The notes beneath the pieces were generated by a model. That model made no database searches. It was not told the origin of the DNA and saw nothing but the letters and a program-made list of their open reading frames with translations. A program made the translations under genes and the position numbers. Source: PVC group bacterium (lineage in GTDB: Bacteria; Auribacterota; Erginobacteria; Erginobacterales; PUNC01). Taken from it: a stretch of DNA of 50,033 nucleotides. The stretch's first letter is position 1, and every line of letters starts with the position of its first letter. Below, in pieces: positions 36,738 through 45,759 of the stretch. The stretch spans positions 1-50,033 of the forward strand of contig PUNC01000175.1 of NCBI GenBank assembly GCA_003551625.1. The letters are read 5' to 3'.

Positions 36738-37841
36738 CTAGCGACCGAAGAATTCCCGGATGGCCCCGGCCACCTCGTCCAGCTGTTCTTCTGAAAGTTG
36801 AGGATAAATCGGAAGCGCCAGGGTTTGGAGGGCGGCCGACTCCGATTCCGGGAAGTCTCCCCGGCGGTACCCGAGACGCTCGTAGCATTGCTGGAGATGA
36901 AGCGGAACCGGGTAGTAGATCTCGGTGCCGATACCCTTCTTCGTGAGGTATTCCTTGAGTTCGTCCCGCCGGGGGGTGCGGATCACGTATTGATTAAAGA
37001 CGCTTTGGTTGCCCTCGCGGACCAACGGCAGGGCGAGCGGCAGACCTTCAAGCGCCCGGCTGTAGTAGGCGGCGTTTTTTCTTCTGCCCCGGTGCCATCT
37101 CTCCAGGTGCGGCAGCTTGACCAGGATCACCGCCGCCTGGAGCGCGTCCATCCGGCTGTTGATCCCCACCAGGCGATGGTAATACTTGGGCTGGGCGCCG
37201 TGCTCCCTTAACACGGTCAGCAGCTCGGCCAGGTCGTCCCGGCCGGTGGTGATGAAACCCCCGTCGCCGCAGGCGCCCAGGTTTTTGGAGGGGAAAAAGC
37301 TGAAACAGCCCATAACCCCCATCGAGCCCGCCTTCTTTTCCCGGCTGACCGCCCCCACGGCCTGGGCGGCGTCCTCGATCACCGCCAGGTTCTTGCGGGC
37401 GGCCAGCTCCAGGATCGGCTCCATCTCGGCGCACTGCCCGTAGAGGTGAACCGGGATGATCGCCCGGGTTCTTTCGGTGACGGCGCCGGCGACCTGGCCG
37501 GGATCGATGTTGTAGGTCGCCGGTTCGATGTCCACGAATACCGGTTTCGCCCCCAGCCGGGATATGCTCCCCGCGGTGGCGAAAAACGTGTAGGGGGTGG
37601 TTATCACCTCGTCGCCGGGGCCGACGTCCAGGGCCATCAGCGCCAGCAGCAGGGCGTCGGTCCCCGAAGCGCAGGCCACGGCGTGTTCGACCCCGCAGTA
37701 TTCGGCCAGCGCCCGCTCCATCGCCACCATCTTCTCGCCCTTGATGTACCGCCCGCTTCGGAGAACTTCCAAAACGGCGGTTTCCATCTCTTCCCCGACC
37801 TCCCGGTACTGGGCGGCAAGGTCAAGCAGCGGAACACTCAT
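36738..37841 (-). CDS. DegT/DnrJ/EryC1/StrS-family PLP aminotransferase
   Basis: LDLAAQYREVGEEM, ASGTDALLLALMALDVGPGDEVITTPYTFFATAGSI, FSFFPSKNLGACGDGGFI. Confidence 0.94.
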   Translation of the reverse strand: MSVPLLDLAAQYREVGEEMETAVLEVLRSGRYIKGEKMVAMERALAEYCGVEHAVACASGTDALLLALMALDVGPGDEVITTPYTFFATAGSISRLGAKPVFVDIEPATYNIDPGQVAGAVTERTRAIIPVHLYGQCAEMEPILELAARKNLAVIEDAAQAVGAVSREKKAGSMGVMGCFSFFPSKNLGACGDGGFITTGRDDLAELLTVLREHGAQPKYYHRLVGINSRMDALQAAVILVKLPHLERWHRGRRKNAAYYSRALEGLPLALPLVREGNQSVFNQYVIRTPRRDELKEYLTKKGIGTEIYYPVPLHLQQCYERLGYRRGDFPESESAALQTLALPIYPQLSEEQLDEVAGAIREFFGR

Positions 37842-37853
37842 AACAACCTCCTG

Positions 37854-38816
37854 TCAAGGTCTGGGCTGAAAATGTTTCAATCGGTACCAATCCACGGTCT
37901 CGGCCAGCCCCTCGGAGAAAGAGACCGCGGGGCGGTATCCGAGCGTCTTTTCGGCTTTCGAGATCTCGGCCCGGGAATGCCGGACATCGCCGGGACGGGC
38001 CGGGGCGAGGGTCGGCTCCAGCGGACTCGAGGTCAGCCGCGAGATCTCGCCGGCCAGCCGCCAGAGATCGATTCTTTCCCCGCAGGCAATGTTGAAAGTC
38101 TCCCCCCAGGCGGAGTCGGGAGCGTCGAGCACCCGGAGGTTGCCCCTCACCACGTTGCCGACATAGGTGAAGTCCCGGCTCTGGCGCCCGTCGCCGTAAA
38201 TCACCGGCCGGTCTCCCCGGAGGGCGGCGGAGATGAACCGGGGAATGACCGCCGAGTAGGGCGAATCGGGGTCCTGCCGCGGCCCGAAGACATTGAAGTA
38301 GCGCAGGCAGACCGCGGGCAGGCGGTAAACCTTCCAGTAGAGCCGGCAGAAGAGTTCACAGCTGTATTTTCCGGCCGCGTAGGGAGAGAGGGGGCGGCAA
38401 GGCAGATCCTCGGACTTGACCTCGCTCTCCGTGTCGCCGTAAACCGAAGATGAAGACCCGAAAGCGAAACGGCGGACGGCGGCCGAGCGCGACTCTTCAA
38501 GCAGGACCAGGGTGCCTTCCACGTTGACCGAGGTCGTGCCGACCGGATCCCGAAAGGACCGGGGAACCGACGGCAGGGCCGCCTGGTGGAAGACCGCGCT
38601 CACGCCTTTCAGGGTCTCCCGGACCGTTTCCCGGTCGCGGATGTCCCCCTCCACCAATTCCACCCGGGAGGCGAAAGAAGCGATATTCTCCAGCCGGCCG
38701 GTGGAAAAGTTATCGAGGATCCTCACCCGGAACCCCCTCTCCAGAAGGGCCTGGGCCAGATGGGAACCGATAAATCCCCCTCCCCCGGTGACCAGAACCG
38801 TGCCCGGCGTCTCCAA
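37854..38816 (-). CDS. NAD-dependent epimerase, WbpP/UDP-GlcNAc 4-epimerase-like
   Basis: GGGGFIGSHLAQALL, QAALPSVPRSFRDPVGTTSVNVEGTL, SSSVYGD, LRYFNVFGPRQDPDSPYSAVIP. Confidence 0.88.
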   Translation of the reverse strand: METPGTVLVTGGGGFIGSHLAQALLERGFRVRILDNFSTGRLENIASFASRVELVEGDIRDRETVRETLKGVSAVFHQAALPSVPRSFRDPVGTTSVNVEGTLVLLEESRSAAVRRFAFGSSSSVYGDTESEVKSEDLPCRPLSPYAAGKYSCELFCRLYWKVYRLPAVCLRYFNVFGPRQDPDSPYSAVIPRFISAALRGDRPVIYGDGRQSRDFTYVGNVVRGNLRVLDAPDSAWGETFNIACGERIDLWRLAGEISRLTSSPLEPTLAPARPGDVRHSRAEISKAEKTLGYRPAVSFSEGLAETVDWYRLKHFQPRP

Positions 38817-38820
38817 GGAT

Positions 38821-40113
38821 TCAGAACCTCCCCACGCTCTGATAGGTGAAACCCAACTCCCTCATCCGGGCGGGATCGTAAATATTCCTTCCGTCGATGA
38901 CGATCGGGTGGTGAAGCAGCCCCTTGATCCTTTGGAGGTCCATCTCCTTGAATTCGTTCCACTCGGTGAGGATGATCAGGGCCTCGCTCCCCTCGGCCGC
39001 CTGGTAGGGGTCGGAACAGTATTGTATCCCCTCGAGTTCCTCCCGGGCCTTGTCCATCGACTGGGGATCGTAAGCCTTGATCGAGGCGCCCTCCTTGAGC
39101 AACCGGTCGATCAGCACCAGCGAGGGGGCGTTACGCATATCGTCGGTGTTGGGCTTGAAAGCCAGCCCCAGGATCCCCAGCTGCTTGCCCTCCAGGATCC
39201 AGAGGGTCTGCTTTATCTTCTCGAAAAAGAAGTCGATCTGTTCCCGGTTGATCCGCTCGACTTCCTTGAGGAGGCGGAAGTCGTACCCCAGCTCCTCGCT
39301 GATCTTAACGAAAGCCGAAACATCCTTGGGGAAACAGGAGCCGCCGTATCCGATTCCGGCGTTCAGAAACTGGGTGCCGATGCGCTTGTCCAGCCCCATT
39401 CCCCTGGTCACCTCCTCCACATTGGCTCCGGCCTTCTCGCAGATCCGGGAAAGAGCGTTGGCGAACGATATTTTCGTGGCCAGGAAGGAGTTGGAAGCGT
39501 GCTTGATGATCTCGGCGCTGTTGATGTCGGTGATTATCACCGGGGCGTCGAGAGGCTGGTAAAGGTCGGTCAGCGCCCGGGCGGCCTTTTCGCTGGCGGT
39601 CCCGATGACGATGCGGTCGGGATGGAAGGTATCGTAGATCGCGGAACCTTCCCGGAGGAATTCCGGGTTGGAGACGACGTCGAATTCCACCGATTCGGCG
39701 CTGTAGCGACGGATCGTCTCGGCCACTTTCTCGCCGGTCTTGACCGGGACGGTGCTCTTGTCCACCACGATCTTGTATCCGTCGAGATTCTCGGCGACCT
39801 CGCGGGCCACCGCGGCCACGGCGGTAAGGTCCGCCGAACCGTCGGGGCGGGCGGGGGTGCTGACGGCGATGAAGACGATCTCGGAAGCCTTGACCCCCTC
39901 GGCGATGGAGGTGGTATAGCGGATCCGGTCTTTGGCGTGGCAGTTGCGGAGAATCTCCTCCAGACCGGGCTCATAGATCGGCACCTGCCCCCGCTCGAGC
40001 ATCTCGATCTTCTTCTCGTCGTTATCGACGCAGATAACGGTATTGCCCAGCTCCGCCAGGCAAGCGCCGGTCACCAACCCCACGTAACCGGTGCCGATGA
40101 TGCAGACTTTCAT
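38821..40113 (-). CDS. UDP-glucose (or related UDP-sugar) 6-dehydrogenase
   Basis: MKVCIIGTGYVGLVTGACLAELG, VSNPEFLREGSAI, GIGYGGSCFPKD; start at 40113 inferred. Confidence 0.94.
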   Translation of the reverse strand: MKVCIIGTGYVGLVTGACLAELGNTVICVDNDEKKIEMLERGQVPIYEPGLEEILRNCHAKDRIRYTTSIAEGVKASEIVFIAVSTPARPDGSADLTAVAAVAREVAENLDGYKIVVDKSTVPVKTGEKVAETIRRYSAESVEFDVVSNPEFLREGSAIYDTFHPDRIVIGTASEKAARALTDLYQPLDAPVIITDINSAEIIKHASNSFLATKISFANALSRICEKAGANVEEVTRGMGLDKRIGTQFLNAGIGYGGSCFPKDVSAFVKISEELGYDFRLLKEVERINREQIDFFFEKIKQTLWILEGKQLGILGLAFKPNTDDMRNAPSLVLIDRLLKEGASIKAYDPQSMDKAREELEGIQYCSDPYQAAEGSEALIILTEWNEFKEMDLQRIKGLLHHPIVIDGRNIYDPARMRELGFTYQSVGRF

Positions 40114-40199
40114 TATCGCACCCTCCTTTTCGGTTTCAAAGGGAGTAAGGATACCCGATACCGCCCCCCGGGCAAAGTAATCTTTTCCGGAAAAATAGC

Positions 40200-40230
40200 T
40201 TGAACAACCGAAAGAGCTGGCGGGTATAAT
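40200..40230 (+). promoter_or_regulatory. Possible sigma-70 promoter: TTGAAC-N19-TATAAT
   Basis: ttgaac 40200-40205, tataat 40225-40230; spacer long. Confidence 0.4.
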
Positions 40231-40312
40231 ACTGGAGAGTGGAGGATAAAATAGCCGGGGCGTCAGGGATCGGGTGATCTTCGCCGAACCGGTCGAAAGA
40301 ATGGAGCTTGGA

Positions 40313-40975
40313 ATGAAACAATGGTTCATCGCGGGGCTAGCCGCGGCCGTCTTGGCGGCGACGGCCGGCGAAACTTTTTCCCAGGAGTTCCGGTTGGGCG
40401 GGAACGTCTCTTACCTGATACCCACCCCGAAAGAATTTTCCAGCGAATTCGGCTACGGGGCGCGTCTCAAATACAAGTTTCACGACACGCTGGGCTTCGA
40501 GATCGGCGGCGACTTTTTTGAATGGAGCGTGGAGGAGCTGATCGTGATGCCTTACCAAATCGCCCCGGGCCCGGTCTGGTACAAGGAGAAAAACCGGGTC
40601 TTCCCGCTCCACTTCAGCGTTCTGATCTTCTCGCCGGAAGTCACCCAGGAAGGGAGACCCTACCTGGCGGTGGGAGGCGGTTATTATTTCGTCCGGGCGG
40701 ATATCGAAGGAGGCTACCGGGCGCGGGTGGACGGAAGAGATTTTGACTTCGACATCACCGGCGACGTCAGCGGCGGGCCCGGCTTCCACGTGGGTGCGGG
40801 AATAGATTTCTTTCTGGGTGAGAACATCTTCCTCAACGTCGACGCCCGCTGGGTCTACACCCGCATCAAGCGGGAGCAGACCCACTTCAACCCGGAATTG
40901 GGCTCGGTGACCGAGAAAGACCGGCCGCTTTTCAACAACTGGCAGCTCCGCGCCGGTTTGGAGTATAAGTTTTAG
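40313..40975 (+). CDS. Outer-membrane beta-barrel protein
   Basis: Signal peptide MKQWFIAGLAAAVLAATAGETFSQ; alternating amphipathic strands; C-terminal LRAGLEYKF. Confidence 0.78.
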   Translation: MKQWFIAGLAAAVLAATAGETFSQEFRLGGNVSYLIPTPKEFSSEFGYGARLKYKFHDTLGFEIGGDFFEWSVEELIVMPYQIAPGPVWYKEKNRVFPLHFSVLIFSPEVTQEGRPYLAVGGGYYFVRADIEGGYRARVDGRDFDFDITGDVSGGPGFHVGAGIDFFLGENIFLNVDARWVYTRIKREQTHFNPELGSVTEKDRPLFNNWQLRAGLEYKF

Positions 40976-40976
40976 A

Positions 40977-41043
40977 AGGTTCCAGGTTCAAAGGTTCAAA
41001 GGTTTTGAACTGTTAACCTCTGAACCTTGAACTTTTGAACCCC
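40977..41043. repeat. Inverted array of GGTTCAAA / TTGAACC units between convergent genes
   Basis: aaggttccaggttcaaaggttcaaaggttttgaactgttaacctctgaaccttgaacttttgaacccc. Confidence 0.85.
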
Positions 41044-41066
41044 TGATCGAGCGCGTCAGCGATCGA

Positions 41067-42797
41067 TCAGTACCCCGTATACCAGGCGATCCGGGACCGC
41101 TCGAGTTCCCCCAACGCCCTTTGCGCGGGATTAAGGCGCCCTTCCGCCCTTCGGCTCCACTGCCAGCCCCCCCCGGCCAGGAGCAGGAAGAAAACCAGCG
41201 ACAGGACGATAAAAATCGCCCTCACGCCCCGGTCCGGACCGGCGGTCCGGGCCAGCCGGAAGACGATCGCCAGGGCCATCGCCGCCGCCACCGCCAGCAC
41301 CGGCAACAGGCTCCCCCCCGGCGATAGCCCCGCCAGGATACCCAGATTGCCGGCGATTCTTCCTTCCGCGAAAAGCCTCCAACCCACCTCGTAGATCGGG
41401 TTGGCGAAAGCGAGCGGGAAGTAGGGAAAGGTGGCCGTCCCTAAAAAAGTCACGGTCAGGGAGAATACCGCCAGGGGGCCGAAGAGCAAAGACAGCCAGG
41501 AACGAGCGCTTTCACCCCGGCGGGCGATCAGGAAAACCGCCGCGGTCGCCAGAAAAGGGAGAATCGGGACCAGGTGTCTCGGCCCCATCGCCCACCCCCC
41601 CTCCCACTCCACGAAGGCGGCCAGAAAGAGAAGATAAAACAGGCCGACGGCGGCGAAGAAAACCCCCTCCTTCCTCCAACCGCGCTCGCGGATCATCGCC
41701 GCCAACCCCGGAAGGGCCAGGACAAGGAAGGGAGAATAAACGAATAATCCCCGCCGGGAGCCCGCGAGAAGTCTCCCCAGAATTTCCAGGCGGGGCGCGA
41801 CGAAACCGGAAAAAGTCTGTCCGGGAACAAGGGCGAATTGTCCGAAATCTTCAAACATATACGGAAAAGACAGCGGATGACCGAAACAGGACCAGTGGTA
41901 ATAAAAGAGCGCGGCCAGGGGAATCGAGCTTCCCACGAGGAAGAAATACAGAACCGGAGCTCCCCGCCGGCAGAAATAGAGGAAAACAAGAATCACCCCG
42001 GCGGCGATCACCGCCGCGCCCGCCCGGCCGACCACCGGAGGAAGGTAACCATACCAGTTGACCGCCGCGTAAACGAGCAGGGCGGCCGCCAGCAGGTAGT
42101 AAACCAGCCGCCGGGCGCTGAAGGCTTCGCGGGCGTAAAGGAGGAGCAGAAAAACTCCCACCGCCGCCGGATACTCGATCATAAAGGCCAGACCACAGAG
42201 AAAGCCGGCCGGAACCATCGAACCGATGCCGGCGGAGGCGCGGGAGCCGGTCCGGATCACGACAAACGCCAGAAAGAGGGCGATGGCGGCCAGCTGGTGA
42301 CCGTAGAACATCGCCGAATAGGGCCAGGCGATCGTTCCCAGGGCGTAGGCCAGAAGAAAGGGGAGCCTTAAGGAACGGGAGGCCCCGAAGTTCCCCCAGA
42401 AACGATAGAGCGCCAACAGGAAAAGCGCCGAAGGAAGGGCCACCACGGCGACCTTGATAAAATAGAGCCGGAGCGGCTCGGGATAGCGGGCGCCGCGGGC
42501 GGCCTCGATCCGGCGCAGAACCAGATAGGCCGGAACGGCCAGGAACGAAGCGCCGGGGGCCTTGTTCGAGTAGTAGCGGCCCAGGTGCCTGGCCTTGTCC
42601 TGGGTGTCGCGGACGGCGATCAGGTCGTCGATCGAGAACCGCCCGTAATCGACCATCGCCTGAAGAAGGTAAAACCGGCTGTATTCGTTGGTATTGCGGA
42701 ATACCGGCCAGTCGTAGGTGAAGTAGGCGTAACAGAAGAAGACCAGCAGCACCGCCAGCCAGGGAGATCTACGGGATTGAGAGAGAGTTCCTTCCAT
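41067..42797 (-). CDS. Multi-pass membrane protein, GT-C/ArnT-PMT-like glycosyltransferase candidate
   Basis: Many TM helices; YYSNKAPGASFLAVPAYLVLRR; weak family evidence. Confidence 0.55.
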   Translation of the reverse strand: MEGTLSQSRRSPWLAVLLVFFCYAYFTYDWPVFRNTNEYSRFYLLQAMVDYGRFSIDDLIAVRDTQDKARHLGRYYSNKAPGASFLAVPAYLVLRRIEAARGARYPEPLRLYFIKVAVVALPSALFLLALYRFWGNFGASRSLRLPFLLAYALGTIAWPYSAMFYGHQLAAIALFLAFVVIRTGSRASAGIGSMVPAGFLCGLAFMIEYPAAVGVFLLLLYAREAFSARRLVYYLLAAALLVYAAVNWYGYLPPVVGRAGAAVIAAGVILVFLYFCRRGAPVLYFFLVGSSIPLAALFYYHWSCFGHPLSFPYMFEDFGQFALVPGQTFSGFVAPRLEILGRLLAGSRRGLFVYSPFLVLALPGLAAMIRERGWRKEGVFFAAVGLFYLLFLAAFVEWEGGWAMGPRHLVPILPFLATAAVFLIARRGESARSWLSLLFGPLAVFSLTVTFLGTATFPYFPLAFANPIYEVGWRLFAEGRIAGNLGILAGLSPGGSLLPVLAVAAAMALAIVFRLARTAGPDRGVRAIFIVLSLVFFLLLAGGGWQWSRRAEGRLNPAQRALGELERSRIAWYTGY

Positions 42798-42871
42798 AAC
42801 GCCTCATAACCCTCCCGGTTCGGCGGTGAAAAGGGTCCTCCGGGGCTTTGAACATCAACCGCGGCCTTTCG

Positions 42872-43096
42872 CTACCCCTCGACTTCCTCGACCTTCTCGA
42901 CCTCGGGCACCAGTTCCTTGATTCTTTTCTCCACTCGCTGGCGAAGAGTGAAGGTGGCGAAAGGACATCCGGAACAGGCCCCGGTCAGCTTCACCCGGAC
43001 CGTACCCCCCTCGATCCCCACCAGCTCAATGTCGCCGCCGTCGGCCTGGAGAAAACCCCTGATCTCCTCCAACGCTTTCTCAACCTTCTCTCTCAT
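42872..43096 (-). CDS. NifU C-terminal domain (Nfu-type) Fe-S scaffold protein
   Basis: EEIRGFLQADGGDIELVGIEGGTVRVKLTGACSGCPFATFTL (CxxC). Confidence 0.92.
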   Translation of the reverse strand: MREKVEKALEEIRGFLQADGGDIELVGIEGGTVRVKLTGACSGCPFATFTLRQRVEKRIKELVPEVEKVEEVEG

Positions 43097-43156
43097 TAAA
43101 TTTTTCCTCCGGAATAATTTTCAATTACAGTTTACAGACCCGTTCCCGGTTTGAAC

Positions 43157-43179
43157 GGATCACCGATCACGGATCACCG
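43157..43179. repeat. Heptamer tandem repeat (GATCACc/g)x3
   Basis: ggatcaccgatcacggatcaccg; gatcac at 43158, 43165, 43172. Confidence 0.75.
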
Positions 43180-43183
43180 TCTT

Positions 43184-43927
43184 TCAGATCCCCCCTCCCG
43201 AATCAAAGCTCTCCTCCCCGGAAAAGAATTCCCGGACGATCTCGCGTTTCTTCTCCTCCCACGCCCGGTCGATCTGATCGGTCACTCCTCCTCCGCCCTC
43301 CAACCGCTGGAGCCGGTCTTCCAGCCGGGTCTGCTCTTTCATAATCCACTTGACGGCGTCGGCGACCGGGTCGGGAAGCTGGGCGTGCTGGAGCTCCTGG
43401 AGTTCCTGCTGGCTGAAACCCAGCGCCGCCCGGCCGGGAACGCCGACCACGGTGGCCCCGGCGGGCACGTCGCGGATAACCACCGAGCCCGCGCCGATTC
43501 GAGCGTGATCGCCCACCCTGATCGGACCGAGCAGGATCGCTCCGGCGCCGACCTCCACGCAGCGGCCGAGGGTGGGGTGGCGTTTGTCCTTGACCTTGCT
43601 CGTCCCCCCGAGCACCGCTCCCTGGTAAAGCAGGCAGCATTCCCCCACCTCGGCGGTCTGGCCGATCACCACGCCGGCGCCGTGATCGATGAAGACTCCC
43701 GGCGCCAGCCGGGCGGCCGGGTGGATCTCGACCCCGGTCAGCCAGCGGGATAAATAGGCCAGCATCCGGGCCAAAGTCTTCAGCCCCGACCGCCAGAGAA
43801 CGGCCGCCGCCCGATGCAGCCAGACGGCGTGCAGCCCCTGGTAGCAGAGCAGGACCTCCAGCAGGTGCCGGGCGGCCGGGTCATTCTCCCGCGCCGCCGC
43901 GATATCTTTCTTCAGTGTCCGCAGCAC
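43184..43927 (-). CDS. cysE: Serine O-acetyltransferase
   Basis: GVEIHPAARLAPGVFIDHGAGVVIGQTAEVGE hexapeptide repeats; KDKRHPTLGRCVEVGAGAILLGPIRVGDHARIGAGSVVIRDVP. Confidence 0.9.
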   Translation of the reverse strand: MLRTLKKDIAAARENDPAARHLLEVLLCYQGLHAVWLHRAAAVLWRSGLKTLARMLAYLSRWLTGVEIHPAARLAPGVFIDHGAGVVIGQTAEVGECCLLYQGAVLGGTSKVKDKRHPTLGRCVEVGAGAILLGPIRVGDHARIGAGSVVIRDVPAGATVVGVPGRAALGFSQQELQELQHAQLPDPVADAVKWIMKEQTRLEDRLQRLEGGGGVTDQIDRAWEEKKREIVREFFSGEESFDSGGGI

Positions 43928-43988
43928 AGTGAACGGTCTCCGTCGTCACCCCCGCCAGCCGGAGACGCGCGGCGGGGGTGAAATACCG

Positions 43989-44432
43989 CTATTCCGCGTC
44001 CCGGGCCAGCCTCTTCAATTCCTCCGGCAGCCGCAGCGGCCGGGAAGCGGAGGAAAGGCAAGCGTGGACAGTATACCCTTCCGCCAGCAGGATGTCATCC
44101 CGGGTCAACCGGTATTCGATGCGAATCCGGGCGCCGGACGCGGAAGCGACCCAGCCCGCCACCGTCAGGAGATCGTCGTAACGGGCCGGGGAGCGGTAGC
44201 GGCAGTACGCCTCCACCACCGGCAGGGTCAAACCCCGCGCCTCCCATTCCTTGTAGGTCAAACCTCCCCGGCGCAACAGTTCGTTGCGAAGCCGCTCGAA
44301 ATAAACCAGGTGGTTGGCGTAATAGACCACCCCCATCTGGTCGGTATCGGCGTAGGGTACGCGGTAGTCGATCCTGACCGCCCGGTGGGGAACGGACGGC
44401 AAAGTGTTATCGGGGCGCGATTCCATATTCAT
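43989..44432 (-). CDS. Acyl-CoA thioesterase, YbgC/FadM-like hotdog fold
   Basis: VPYADTDQMGVVYYANHLVYFERLRNELLRRGG. Confidence 0.9.
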   Translation of the reverse strand: MNMESRPDNTLPSVPHRAVRIDYRVPYADTDQMGVVYYANHLVYFERLRNELLRRGGLTYKEWEARGLTLPVVEAYCRYRSPARYDDLLTVAGWVASASGARIRIEYRLTRDDILLAEGYTVHACLSSASRPLRLPEELKRLARDAE

Positions 44433-45759
44433 CCAGCTTCCGGTAGAGCGTCCGGCGGCTGATTCCCAGCCGCTCGGCCGCCCGGCTCTTGTTTCCCCCG
44501 GAGGCGCGGAGCGCCTGAACGATGATATCCTTCTCCGCCGACTTCAAATTGAGCGTGGACGGGCGGGAGACCGGGGCTTCGGAAGGCGCGTCGCGGATCT
44601 GGGGCGGAAGGTCGTCGATATCGAGCGCGGAGGACTTGGTCAGCACCACCATCGACTCCACGCAGTTTTTCAACTCCCGCACGTTTCCGGGCCAGTCATA
44701 CGACTGCAGGAGATGAATCGCCCGGGGGGTTATCGCGGATACCTCCTTGCCGTTGGCCTCGCTGAACTCCCGGATGAAGTAACTGGTCAAAAGGGGAATA
44801 TCCTCCCGCCGATCCCGCAGCGGCGGAATATGGATCCTGACCACGTTGAGCCGGTAGTAAAAATCTTCCCGGAACGAACCCTCCGCGATCCTGGCCTCGA
44901 GGTCGCTGTTGGTGGCGGCCAGAACCCGAACATCGACCCGGATCGGCCGGCCGCCCCCGACCCTCTCGAACTCCCGGCTCTCGAGCACGCGGAGAAGCTT
45001 GACCTGGATTCCGGGCGGGATCTCTCCAACCTCGTCCAGGAAAATGGTTCCGCCGTCGGCCAGCTCGAAACGCCCTTTCTTCTGCCCGACGGCGCCGGTG
45101 AAAGCGCCTTTTTCGTGCCCGAAGAGCTCGCTTTCCAGAAGAGTGGGCGCGAGGGAAGCGCAATGCACCGGGAAGAAAGGCCGGCCGGAGCGGGGACTCT
45201 GGTGGTGGATCGCCCGGGCCACCAGTTCCTTCCCGGTGCCGGATTCCCCGCTGATCAGGACCGTGGCGGTGCTGTTACGGATCTGGCGGATCATCTCGTA
45301 TATCCGCTCCATCGGGGCGCTGCGGCCGATCAGGCTCTCGAAACCGAACCGTTTCTCGAGCTGCTCCTTGAGGTAGATGTTTTCGGCCTCCAGATTTTTC
45401 TTCTTCAGGGTCCTCTCGATCAACAGCTCCAGCTGATCGAGATTGACCGGCTTGGTCAGGTAGTCGTGCGCGCCCTGTTTCATCGCCGCCACCGCGGTCT
45501 CCACCGTGCCGTAAGCGGTCATAATGATAAAGACCGTGGCCGGAGCCAGGGACTGGACTTTTTTCAGCAATTCCAGGCCGTCCATACCCGGCATCTTCAA
45601 GTCGGCAAGCACGATGTCCACCGGTTCCGTCCCCAGGATTTCCACCGCCCGCCGGCCGTCTTCGGCCGTCAGCGCCCGATAGCCCAACGCCGCGATCGCC
45701 TCCTTCAGGCCCTCCCGGGTGTTCTTTTCGTCATCCACGACCAGAATGACGGCGCTCAT
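44407..45759 (-). CDS. NtrC-family sigma-54-dependent response regulator
   Basis: Receiver (VDDEKNTREGL, ADLKMPGMDGL), GESGTGKE, GHEKGAFTGAVGQKKGRFELADGGTIFLDEVGE, Fis-type HTH at the C-terminus. Confidence 0.96.
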   Translation of the reverse strand: MSAVILVVDDEKNTREGLKEAIAALGYRALTAEDGRRAVEILGTEPVDIVLADLKMPGMDGLELLKKVQSLAPATVFIIMTAYGTVETAVAAMKQGAHDYLTKPVNLDQLELLIERTLKKKNLEAENIYLKEQLEKRFGFESLIGRSAPMERIYEMIRQIRNSTATVLISGESGTGKELVARAIHHQSPRSGRPFFPVHCASLAPTLLESELFGHEKGAFTGAVGQKKGRFELADGGTIFLDEVGEIPPGIQVKLLRVLESREFERVGGGRPIRVDVRVLAATNSDLEARIAEGSFREDFYYRLNVVRIHIPPLRDRREDIPLLTSYFIREFSEANGKEVSAITPRAIHLLQSYDWPGNVRELKNCVESMVVLTKSSALDIDDLPPQIRDAPSEAPVSRPSTLNLKSAEKDIIVQALRASGGNKSRAAERLGISRRTLYRKLDEYGIAPR

